Shown here piece after piece: positions 1-6,230 of a DNA stretch of 64,000 nt. Position 1 is the stretch's first letter. Each line of letters starts with the position of its first letter. The notes under the pieces were generated by a model. The model was given only the letters and a program-made list of their open reading frames with translations, was not told where the DNA came from and did no database searches. A program made the position numbers and the translations under genes. Origin of the DNA: Microbispora hainanensis (lineage in GTDB: Bacteria > Actinomycetota > Actinomycetes > Streptosporangiales > Streptosporangiaceae); assembly GCF_036186745.1 (NCBI RefSeq), contig NZ_CP108086.1, positions 1,798,001 through 1,862,000 on the forward strand, given 5' to 3'.

Positions 1-21
1 TCTCGGATCGCTCCAAACCCC

Positions 22-42
22 TGTGAACACGGACGTTTCACA
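22..42. promoter_or_regulatory. Palindrome TGTGAA-N9-TTCACA upstream of the riboswitch-controlled hydrolase gene
   Basis: A perfect 6-bp inverted repeat with a 9-nt spacer lies about 115 nt before the riboswitch, where a promoter or operator would be expected. It resembles a CRP-type half-site pair, but the spacing is 5 nt longer than the usual CRP site, so I do not assign a regulator. Low confidence. Confidence 0.25.
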
Positions 43-157
43 ACCGATCCCGTGATCCGACCGTGATCCTTTGGTTGTCAAACCTAGACGGGTTTCGGAG
101 TTCTGGTTGAGCAAGAACTCGCGGTGCACTATCGTCCAGCGACGATGCCGGTCATCG

Positions 158-327
158 TGAGCGCTCGCGGCGACCGGGCGCCGAATCTTCGAAGCACCGA
201 GTGCGAAGGGGAGCCGGGGACCCAACTGCAGGATCCAGGATCGGTTCGGTCTCAGATCGACAAGGGGTGAATCCGCCAGGTAGGGCTACTCCGGCCCGAA
301 CCCGTCAGCTAACCCGGTAGGCGCTCA
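158..327 (+). promoter_or_regulatory. c-di-AMP riboswitch (ydaO/yuaA class)
   Basis: The leader of the NlpC/P60 gene carries the hallmark blocks of the ydaO class: GAGCCGGGGACCCAAC near 211-226, GGGGTGAATCCG near 264, GTAGGG near 280, and CCGAACCCGTCAGCTAACC near 296-314. The outer helix is a perfect 7-bp pairing of TGAGCGC (158-164) with GCGCTCA (321-327). Members of this class bind cyclic di-AMP and in actinobacteria often sit before peptidoglycan hydrolase genes, normally turning them off when the ligand is abundant. The gene begins about 70 nt downstream. The class assignment rests on remembered consensus; the control logic is family knowledge. Confidence 0.88.
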
Positions 328-398
328 GCAGCGCCCCGCCGTACGGCCCCGTCTCGACGACGGGCCCGCCGCGGGGCGCACATGGGAGAGGAGCTCGG

Positions 399-1448
399 TT
401 GCGCATGCGTGGCAAGAGGCCGGCGGGCAGGCACGCCCGCGGCCGGCGATCCGGATCCGGCACGGCCGGTCCGGGTCCCCTCCGCCGTTTGGCGTTCGTC
501 GGACTCGCGATCAGCGCGATCACGTTCGGCGCCCCGGTCGTCAGCGCCACCGCCGACCCGAAGCCGAGCCTCAAGCAGCTCACCAAGCAGGTCGAGGACC
601 TCTACGACGAAATCGAGACGCTCACCGAGCAGTACAACGGCGAGCGGGTGCGTCTGAAGGCGGCCGAGCGGTCCGCCGACCTCGCCAAGAAGAACCTCGC
701 CAAGAGCGAGGCCGAGCTGGAGGTGCGCCGGCAGAAGGCGAGCGCCCTCGCGCAGCACTCCTACATGACCAACGGGCTCGGCAACGCGCTCGCGCTCATC
801 GACAGCGACATCGACCCCCGGCGCTACCTCGACCAGGCCTCCACGACGTACGCGCTGGAGCTGCAGCAGAGCCAGGAGGTCGCGGAGGTCACCAAGGCCA
901 TGGACGCCGCCGCGCGGGCCAGGCAGAGCGCCTCCGCCCGGCAGGCCGAGGTCAAGAAGCTCCTCAGCGGCCTCGACGCCCGGCGCGACAAGATCACCAG
1001 TCTGATCAAGAAGACCGAGAGCAGCCTCTACCGGCAGGTCTCCCAGACGATCGGCAGAGAGACGCGCACGAGGACGGACTTCCCCATCATCGGTGACGGC
1101 AAGGCCGCCCAGGCGGCGCGCTGGGCCCTCGCGCAGCAGCTCAAGCCGTACGTGTGGGGCGCCGATGGGCCCGGCTCCTTCGACTGCTCCGGCCTGGTCA
1201 TGGCGGCCTACCAGTCCGTCGGGATCAGCCTGCCGCACTACACGGGCGACCAGTGGACGGCCGGCACGCACATCCCGCGTGACCAGCTCCGCCCCGGCGA
1301 CCTGGTGTTCTTCTACTCCGACCTGCACCACGTGGGCATCTACATCGGCAACGGCTACATGATCCACGCGCCGCGCACAGGAGACGTCGTCCACATCGCG
1401 AAGATCGACGGCCGGCCGTTCGCGGGCGCGGTGCGCGTCGCCGACTGA
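399..1448 (+). CDS. Secreted NlpC/P60 peptidoglycan endopeptidase
   Basis: 349 aa. An Arg-rich start followed by a hydrophobic stretch (about residues 28-50) ending in Ala-Thr-Ala forms an export signal. Residues about 55-215 are charged, heptad-like coiled coil, as in RipA-type hydrolases. The C-terminal domain has the NlpC/P60 triad: Cys in FDCSGL (about 262), His in HHVGIYIG (about 311) and a third polar His in IHAPRTG (about 322). The family cuts the D-Glu-to-diamino-acid bond in peptide stems during septation or germination. The start is TTG at 399 with GGAGAGGAG just upstream; an in-frame ATG at 405 is also possible. Expression is probably set by the preceding c-di-AMP riboswitch. Confidence 0.93.
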   Translation: MRMRGKRPAGRHARGRRSGSGTAGPGPLRRLAFVGLAISAITFGAPVVSATADPKPSLKQLTKQVEDLYDEIETLTEQYNGERVRLKAAERSADLAKKNLAKSEAELEVRRQKASALAQHSYMTNGLGNALALIDSDIDPRRYLDQASTTYALELQQSQEVAEVTKAMDAAARARQSASARQAEVKKLLSGLDARRDKITSLIKKTESSLYRQVSQTIGRETRTRTDFPIIGDGKAAQAARWALAQQLKPYVWGADGPGSFDCSGLVMAAYQSVGISLPHYTGDQWTAGTHIPRDQLRPGDLVFFYSDLHHVGIYIGNGYMIHAPRTGDVVHIAKIDGRPFAGAVRVAD

Positions 1449-1615
1449 GTCTCTGGCCACGGGGCCTCTGACCACGGGGCCTCTGACCACGGAGCCTCTG
1501 TCACAGGGGCCTCGGTCTACGGAGCCCTTCGTCTACGGAGCGCCTCGGTCTGCGAGGGCCTCTGTCTGCGGGCGCTCTTCCACGGAGCCTTCCCGGGGGC
1601 CTTTCCGGGGGCCTT
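1447..1615. repeat. Degenerate 15-bp tandem repeats after the NlpC/P60 stop codon
   Basis: Directly behind the stop codon the sequence repeats a drifting unit close to CCTCTGACCACGGGG. Three near-perfect copies are followed by increasingly diverged ones out to about 1615. The first copy starts within a few bases of the TGA. No gene is seen in this interval on either strand. Confidence 0.75.
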
Positions 1616-1622
1616 TCAGAGA

Positions 1623-1644
1623 GCCCCTCCTCCGTTGGAGGGGC
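1623..1644. terminator. Candidate hairpin terminator without T-tract
   Basis: A perfect 8-bp stem, GCCCCTCC with GGAGGGGC, closes a 6-nt loop. It sits between the convergent NlpC/P60 gene and the minus-strand HTH gene. It lacks a clear run of T on either side, so its role is only probable. Confidence 0.4.
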
Positions 1645-1709
1645 GCCGGTCCCTTTCGCAGCGAACGCGGCCGGACAACGCAGTCGGATAACGCGCTTAG
1701 ATGAAACAC

Positions 1710-1958
1710 TCAGATGAGGCGGCGGCGTGCCGCCCAGGCGACCGCCTCGATCGCCGTCGCCACACCGATGCGGTCGCAGATGCACCGCAACCGGCGCCGC
1801 ACGGTTCGGCCGCTGACGTCGAGACTGCGGCCCACCCGGTCTGCTGTCACTCCCTTGGCCAGCTCCGCGAGGAGAAGCAGATCCTCTTCGGTGAGACCGG
1901 CACGCTCAAGGTCCGAGGCAGGATTGTCACCTCGGTAGACGACCTCGGGAACACCCAT
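1710..1958 (-). CDS. Small LuxR-type helix-turn-helix protein
   Basis: 82 aa if started at ATG 1958, which has GGAGGG about 7 nt upstream; an upstream in-frame start at 1994 has no such site. The protein consists almost only of a DNA-binding domain: Leu-Thr-Glu-Glu-Asp opens the domain, a helix with LLLLAELAKGVT follows, then the recognition segment VGRSLDVSGRTVRRRL and a final helix ending in Ala-Ala-Arg-Arg. This matches the C-terminal HTH of LuxR/NarL regulators with no receiver or ligand domain. It is likely a transcription factor, but its target is unknown and neighbours give no hint. Confidence 0.75.
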   Translation of the reverse strand: MGVPEVVYRGDNPASDLERAGLTEEDLLLLAELAKGVTADRVGRSLDVSGRTVRRRLRCICDRIGVATAIEAVAWAARRRLI

Positions 1959-2029
1959 CGTCCGCCCTCCCCCACGACGATGTCGTCGGCCCACCCTTCA
2001 GGGAAGGTAAACGCCTCGCCTGAAGGTCG

Positions 2030-2440
2030 TCAAGGTCGGTGGCCGGAGCGGCGGTCGTACGCCTGCCTGGCCGCTTCGACATCCTCCATGTGGATCTCGG
2101 CCCAGCGCTTGATCGCTTCGAGCAGCGGCATGAGGTCCTCGCCCAGCGGCGTGAGCCGATAGTCGACCCTCACCGGCACCGACGGAGTGACCGTGCGTGA
2201 CACCAGGCCGTCGCGTTCCATCGTCCGCAACGTCTGCGTGAGCATCTTCTGGCTGACTCCGGCGATCGTCCTCGCCAACTCGCTGTAGCGGCGCGGGCCG
2301 CCGGCGAGCGCGGTGAGCGCCAGGCTCACCCACTTGTCGCTGAGCGTGTCGAGCAGCTTCCTGGACGGGCAGGTCGCGACGTAGGCGTTGTAGCGCTGAC
2401 GCGCCTCCTCGCGCCGCTCGGCCGCCGTCTGAGTCGCCAT
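2030..2440 (-). CDS. HxlR-family transcriptional regulator
   Basis: 136 aa. It shows the HxlR winged-helix pattern: a conserved N-terminal Cys (CPSRKLLD), Asp-Lys-Trp (DKWVSLAL), the helix RRYSELARTIAGVSQKMLTQ, and the wing with Arg-Thr-Val-Thr followed by VDYRLTPLGEDL. Such regulators often sense quinones, aldehydes or electrophiles through the Cys near position 24 and control a divergent oxidoreductase gene. That arrangement is seen here: the quinone-oxidoreductase gene starts about 100 nt away on the other strand. The start ATG has a strong GGAGGAGAAGGG site. Confidence 0.93.
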   Translation of the reverse strand: MATQTAAERREEARQRYNAYVATCPSRKLLDTLSDKWVSLALTALAGGPRRYSELARTIAGVSQKMLTQTLRTMERDGLVSRTVTPSVPVRVDYRLTPLGEDLMPLLEAIKRWAEIHMEDVEAARQAYDRRSGHRP

Positions 2441-2493
2441 GTCTTCCCTTCTCCTCCCTTACGCACTTCCAGGTGCCTTCTTACCGAAAGAGA

Positions 2494-2507
2494 GTAGATC
2501 TTCCTAC
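2494..2507. promoter_or_regulatory. Possible HxlR operator GTAG-N6-CTAC
   Basis: A 4-bp inverted repeat with a 6-nt spacer lies in the divergent promoter region between the HxlR regulator and the oxidoreductase, about 35 nt before the latter's start. HxlR operators are short palindromes in such positions. The match is short, so this is only a candidate. Confidence 0.25.
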
Positions 2508-2540
2508 GCTCCGTGCCATCGCGAAAGGAGAAAGACGCTC

Positions 2541-3464
2541 ATGAGAGCACTGATGGCACGGGATGGAGCCGTACGGATCGTCGACGTGCGGGAGCCGGAT
2601 CCGGGGCAGGGGCAGGTGCGGATCAGGGTCGAGGCGGCGGCCGTCAACCCTGTCGACCTGGCCACGGCCGCGGGCGTCCTCGCCGACAACGGGCTCATGC
2701 CGCACCAGGAGACGTACGCGCTCGGCTGGGACGTCGCGGGCGTGGTCGACCGGGCCGGGCCGGGGGTGACGGGTCTGCGGCCGGGCGAGCGGGTCATCGG
2801 GCTGTCGGACCGGCTGACCGACCCGCTCAAGGCCCAGGCGGACCTGGTGGTGCTGGACGAGACGGCGGTGGCTCCCGCGCCCGTGGGGGTGGCCGCGCCC
2901 GAGGCGTCCACGTTGCCGCTGAACGCGCTCACCGCCGTCCAGGCACTCGACCTCGCCGGGCTCGCCGAGGGCGAGACCCTGCTCGTCACGGGGGCGGCGG
3001 GCGGCGTCGGCGGCTATCTCGTGGAGCTGGCCGTGGCGCGGGGGCTCCGGGTCGCGGCGGTCGCCGCGCCCGGCGACGAGACGGTGGTGCGGGGCTTCGG
3101 CGCGGAGTGGTTCGTGCCGAGGGGCGCCGACCTGGCGGCCGCGGTCAGGGCCGCCGTTCCCGGCGGCGTGCACGGCCTGGTGGACGCGGCGCTCGTCGGC
3201 CTGCCCGCGCTCGACGCCGTGCGCAACGGGGGCGCGTTCGTCGCCGTCAACGCCGGGCTGGCCCCCGTGCCGCTGCGCGGCATCCGGGTCTCCACGGTGT
3301 TCATCCGCGCCGACGCGGCCCAGCTGCGGGACGTCGCGAAGCTGGCCGAGGCGGGACGGCTGAGCCTGCGGGTCGCCGGCACCTACCCGCTGGAGCGGGC
3401 GGCCGAGGCGTACGAACGCCTGCGGAAGGGCGGCCTGCGCGGCCGGCTGGTCCTGCTGCCCTGA
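2541..3464 (+). CDS. Zinc-independent quinone oxidoreductase (MDR superfamily)
   Basis: 307 aa. The N-terminal GroES-like fold includes AAAVNPVDLATAAG and the GWDVAGVVDRAGPGVTGLRPG segment. The Rossmann part has the NADPH loop GAAGGVGGYLVELAV near residue 155. No structural-zinc Cys cluster is present, so this is the quinone-oxidoreductase/enoyl-reductase branch rather than a zinc alcohol dehydrogenase. It should reduce quinones or reactive carbonyls with NADPH in the cytosol. The start is ATG 2541 behind AAAGGAGAAAG. It is divergent from, and probably controlled by, the HxlR regulator. Confidence 0.92.
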   Translation: MRALMARDGAVRIVDVREPDPGQGQVRIRVEAAAVNPVDLATAAGVLADNGLMPHQETYALGWDVAGVVDRAGPGVTGLRPGERVIGLSDRLTDPLKAQADLVVLDETAVAPAPVGVAAPEASTLPLNALTAVQALDLAGLAEGETLLVTGAAGGVGGYLVELAVARGLRVAAVAAPGDETVVRGFGAEWFVPRGADLAAAVRAAVPGGVHGLVDAALVGLPALDAVRNGGAFVAVNAGLAPVPLRGIRVSTVFIRADAAQLRDVAKLAEAGRLSLRVAGTYPLERAAEAYERLRKGGLRGRLVLLP

Positions 3465-3477
3465 GTCTCCCGATCCC

Positions 3478-3611
3478 CTGCGTTTCCCGGCGCCCTGGGT
3501 TCCCGGCGCGCTGCGTTTCCCGATGCTCTGGGTTCCCCGGCGCGCTGCGTTTCCCGATGCTCTGGGTTCCCGGCCCGCTGCGTTTCCCGATGCTCTGGGT
3601 TCCCCGGCGCG
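3478..3611. repeat. Four tandem copies of a 33-34-bp unit behind the oxidoreductase gene
   Basis: Units begin at 3478, 3511, 3545 and 3578, each opening CTGCGTTTCCCG and closing with GGGTTCCC and a G/C-rich end. Copies 2 and 4 are identical. The array begins 14 nt after the stop codon. There are no unique spacers, so it is a minisatellite and not a CRISPR. Confidence 0.9.
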
Positions 3612-3650
3612 CTGGTTTCCCCTTCCGGCATGCCCGGCCGGGCATGCCGC

Positions 3651-3681
3651 GGGCCGGACGGCGATGCCGTCCGGCCCTTTT
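3651..3681. terminator. Intrinsic terminator between convergent genes
   Basis: A perfect 12-bp stem (GGGCCGGACGGC with its complement) closes a GAT loop and is followed by TTTT on the plus strand. A second perfect palindrome (3627-3648, GGCATGCCCG and its complement) directly precedes it. It ends the oxidoreductase transcript and probably also insulates the lysS transcript reading the other way. Confidence 0.85.
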
Positions 3682-3695
3682 GTCGAAGGCGGCGA

Positions 3696-5381
3696 TCAGG
3701 CGCGGCCGAGGAGCTCACGCACCCGGTCGCGGCCGACGGCCAGCAGCAGCGTGGGCAGCCGCGGGCCGGTGTCGCGGCCGACGAGCAGCCGGTAGAGCAG
3801 GGCGAAGAAGGCCCGCTGGGCCGCCTTCAGCTCGGGCGTGGCCGCCTTGGCGTCCATGTCGAGCCCGGCCTGCACCTTCGGCACGCCGTAGACGAGCGTG
3901 GTCAGCCCGTCGAGCGACCAGTGCGCGTCGAGTCCCTCCACCAGCAGGCGCAGCGACTCGCGGTCCTGCTCGCCGAGCGTGTCGAGCAGCTCCTTGTCGG
4001 GCGTCTCGCGCACCTGTGTGCGCTCCTCGGCGGGCACGTAGGTGTTCACCCAGTGCTGGGCGCGATCGAGCCGCGGCCGCAGCTCGTCGAGCCCGCCGAT
4101 CTCCGGGTCGAACGCGCGCAGGATACGCAGCGTCTGCTCCTCGTCTCCGGTCGTGATGTCCACGACCGAGGCGAGCGTCCGGTAAGGCAGCCGCCGCGGC
4201 GTCTCGGGCAGGACCCGGGAGGCCGTGCTCGACGCCCGGCGGTAGGCCGCCTGGTCGGCCGGCAGCGCCGTGCTTTCCTGCACCTTCTTCGTCAGCGTGT
4301 CCCACTCGTCGTACATGCGCTGGATCTCCTGATCGAAGGAGACCTTGAACGACTGGTTGGGACGGCGGCGGGCGTACAGCCAGCGCAGCAACGCGGGCTC
4401 CATGATCGACAGGGCGTCGGCCGGGGTCGGCACGCCGCCCTTGGAGCTGCTCATCTTGGCCATGCCGCTGATGCCGACGAAGGCGTACATCGGGCCGATC
4501 GGCTGCGGCGCGTCGAACACCTCGCGGACGATCTGGCCGCCGACCACGAACGACGAGCCCGGCGAGCTGTGGTCCACGCCCGACGGCTCGAAGATCACGC
4601 CCTCGTACGCCCAGCGCATCGGCCAGTCGACCTTCCACACCAGCTTGCCGCGGGTGTGCTCGGACAGCAGGACCGTCTCGCTGTGGCCGCACACGCAGGT
4701 GTACGACATCGCCGTGGTCTCGTCGTCGTACGACGTGACCGTGGTCAGGTCGCGGTCGCAGACCGAGCAGTAGGGCTTGTAGGGGTAGTAGCCCCCGGCC
4801 CCGGAGCCGTCGTCCTCGCTCGCTGCCCCCGAGCCTTCGAGCGCGGCGGCCTCGTCGGCGTCCGTGACCTGCTTGGCCTTGGCCTTCTTGGTGCGGTACT
4901 GGTCGAGGATCGCGTCGATCCGCCGCCGCTCGCGCATGGCGAGCAGCACCTGCTCCCGGTATGCCCCGGAGGTGTACATCTGCGTCTGGCTGATGCCGTG
5001 GAACTCCACGCCCAGCTCCGCCAGCGCGGCGATCATCGGGGCCTTGAAGTGCTCGGCCCAGTTCGGGTATTCGCTGCCGGGCGGGGCCGGGACGGTGGTC
5101 AGCGGCTTGCCGATGTGCTCGTTCCAGGCGGGGTCGATGCCCACCGGAACCTTGCGGAAGCGGTCGAAGTCGTCCCACGAGATGATGTGCACGCACTCGT
5201 AGCCGCGCCGCCTGATCTCGTCGGCCACCAGGTGCGGGGTCATGACCTCGCGCAGGTTGCCCAGGTGGATCGGGCCGGACGGGCTGAGGCCGGACGCGCA
5301 GACGACGGGTTTGCCCGGTGCGCGCCGTTCAGCCTCGGCGATGACCTCATCGGCGAAACGCGCCACCCAGTCGGCGTCCAT
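3696..5381 (-). CDS. lysS: Class I lysyl-tRNA synthetase
   Basis: About 561 aa. It charges tRNA-Lys with lysine. The HIGH-like signature is PIHLGN within the first 45 residues (SGLSPSGPIHLGN) and the KMSKS-like loop is KMSSSKG near residue 280. A CxxC/CxC zinc-type element follows the YCSVC segment and CVCGH near 180-210. Class I LysRS is the archaeal-type enzyme that many actinobacteria carry, sometimes beside the class II enzyme. The start is given as ATG 5381; a GTG three bases upstream is equally served by the AGAGAGGA site. It follows coaX on the same strand with a gap of about 60 nt. Confidence 0.95.
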   Translation of the reverse strand: MDADWVARFADEVIAEAERRAPGKPVVCASGLSPSGPIHLGNLREVMTPHLVADEIRRRGYECVHIISWDDFDRFRKVPVGIDPAWNEHIGKPLTTVPAPPGSEYPNWAEHFKAPMIAALAELGVEFHGISQTQMYTSGAYREQVLLAMRERRRIDAILDQYRTKKAKAKQVTDADEAAALEGSGAASEDDGSGAGGYYPYKPYCSVCDRDLTTVTSYDDETTAMSYTCVCGHSETVLLSEHTRGKLVWKVDWPMRWAYEGVIFEPSGVDHSSPGSSFVVGGQIVREVFDAPQPIGPMYAFVGISGMAKMSSSKGGVPTPADALSIMEPALLRWLYARRRPNQSFKVSFDQEIQRMYDEWDTLTKKVQESTALPADQAAYRRASSTASRVLPETPRRLPYRTLASVVDITTGDEEQTLRILRAFDPEIGGLDELRPRLDRAQHWVNTYVPAEERTQVRETPDKELLDTLGEQDRESLRLLVEGLDAHWSLDGLTTLVYGVPKVQAGLDMDAKAATPELKAAQRAFFALLYRLLVGRDTGPRLPTLLLAVGRDRVRELLGRA

Positions 5382-5440
5382 CACGTCAGTCCTCTCTGAA
5401 CGGGATCCTGCCTTCTATGGTCCCGTACGCGAGGGAGTCG

Positions 5441-6223
5441 TCAGGACGCGTTACGGGCGTAGACCAGCCGCAGGCCGATCAGCGTGAGCCAGGGCTCGTG
5501 CACGTCGATCGTACGGGCCTCGCCGATGACGAGCGGGGCACCGGTGCCCGTGGCGACCACGGTCACGTCGTCGGGGTCGGAGGCCAGCTCGGCCGTCATC
5601 CGGTCCACGATGCCGTCGACCAGGCCCGCGAAGCCGTAGATGATGCCCGACTGGAGGGCCTCCACGGTGTTCTTGGCGATCACCGACCGTGGGCGCACCA
5701 GCTCCACCTTGTGGAGCTGGGCCCCGGCCGTGGCCAGCGCGTCCACCGAGATCTCCAGGCCGGGCGCGGTCACCGCCCCGACGTACTCGCCCCGGGCCGA
5801 GACGGCGTCGAACGAGGTGGCCGTGCCGAAGTCCACGATCACACACGGCCCGCCGTACAGGGTGGTGGCGGCGAGCGCGTTCACGATGCGGTCGCTGCCG
5901 ACCTCCTTGGGGTTGTCCATCCGGACCGGGACGCCGGTGCGGACGCCCGGCTCGACGACCACCGCCGTGACGTCGCCGTAGTAGCGCCGCGACATCTCCC
6001 GCATCTCGTTGAGCACCGACGGCACCGTGGAGCAGATCGCGATGCCGCTGATGTCGGCGTCCTTGAGAAGCGGCGACTGCCCGAGGAGACCCTGGAGCAC
6101 CACCGCGATCTCGTCCGCCGTACGGCGGGGGTCGGTGGCGATGCGCCAGTGTTCGATCACCTCTTCACCCTCGAACAGGCCAAGCACCGTATGGGTGTTG
6201 CTGACGTCGATGGTGAGCAGCAT
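5441..6223 (-). CDS. coaX: Type III pantothenate kinase
   Basis: 260 aa from ATG 6223, which gives the family's usual beginning (MLLTIDV). It phosphorylates pantothenate, the first step of coenzyme A synthesis. Visible motifs are the N-terminal phosphate-binding loop DVSNTHTVLGLF, the GSDRIVNALAA segment, and DFGTATSFDAV with PGLEIS after it. The loop normally reads Asp-x-Gly-Asn-Thr; here Ser replaces Gly, which is notable but probably tolerated. The family needs a monovalent cation and is not feedback-inhibited by CoA. It lies directly downstream of the NAD-synthesis fusion gene and downstream of panC in the same direction, so cofactor genes are grouped. Earlier in-frame starts (6235, 6241) would overlap the upstream gene. 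Confidence 0.95.
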   Translation of the reverse strand: MLLTIDVSNTHTVLGLFEGEEVIEHWRIATDPRRTADEIAVVLQGLLGQSPLLKDADISGIAICSTVPSVLNEMREMSRRYYGDVTAVVVEPGVRTGVPVRMDNPKEVGSDRIVNALAATTLYGGPCVIVDFGTATSFDAVSARGEYVGAVTAPGLEISVDALATAGAQLHKVELVRPRSVIAKNTVEALQSGIIYGFAGLVDGIVDRMTAELASDPDDVTVVATGTGAPLVIGEARTIDVHEPWLTLIGLRLVYARNAS

Positions 6224-6230
6224 TCCCTGA

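Noticed and set aside
3478-3611. Regularly spaced repeats that could be a CRISPR array
   Set aside because: Units are directly adjacent with no unique spacers, and no cas genes are present.
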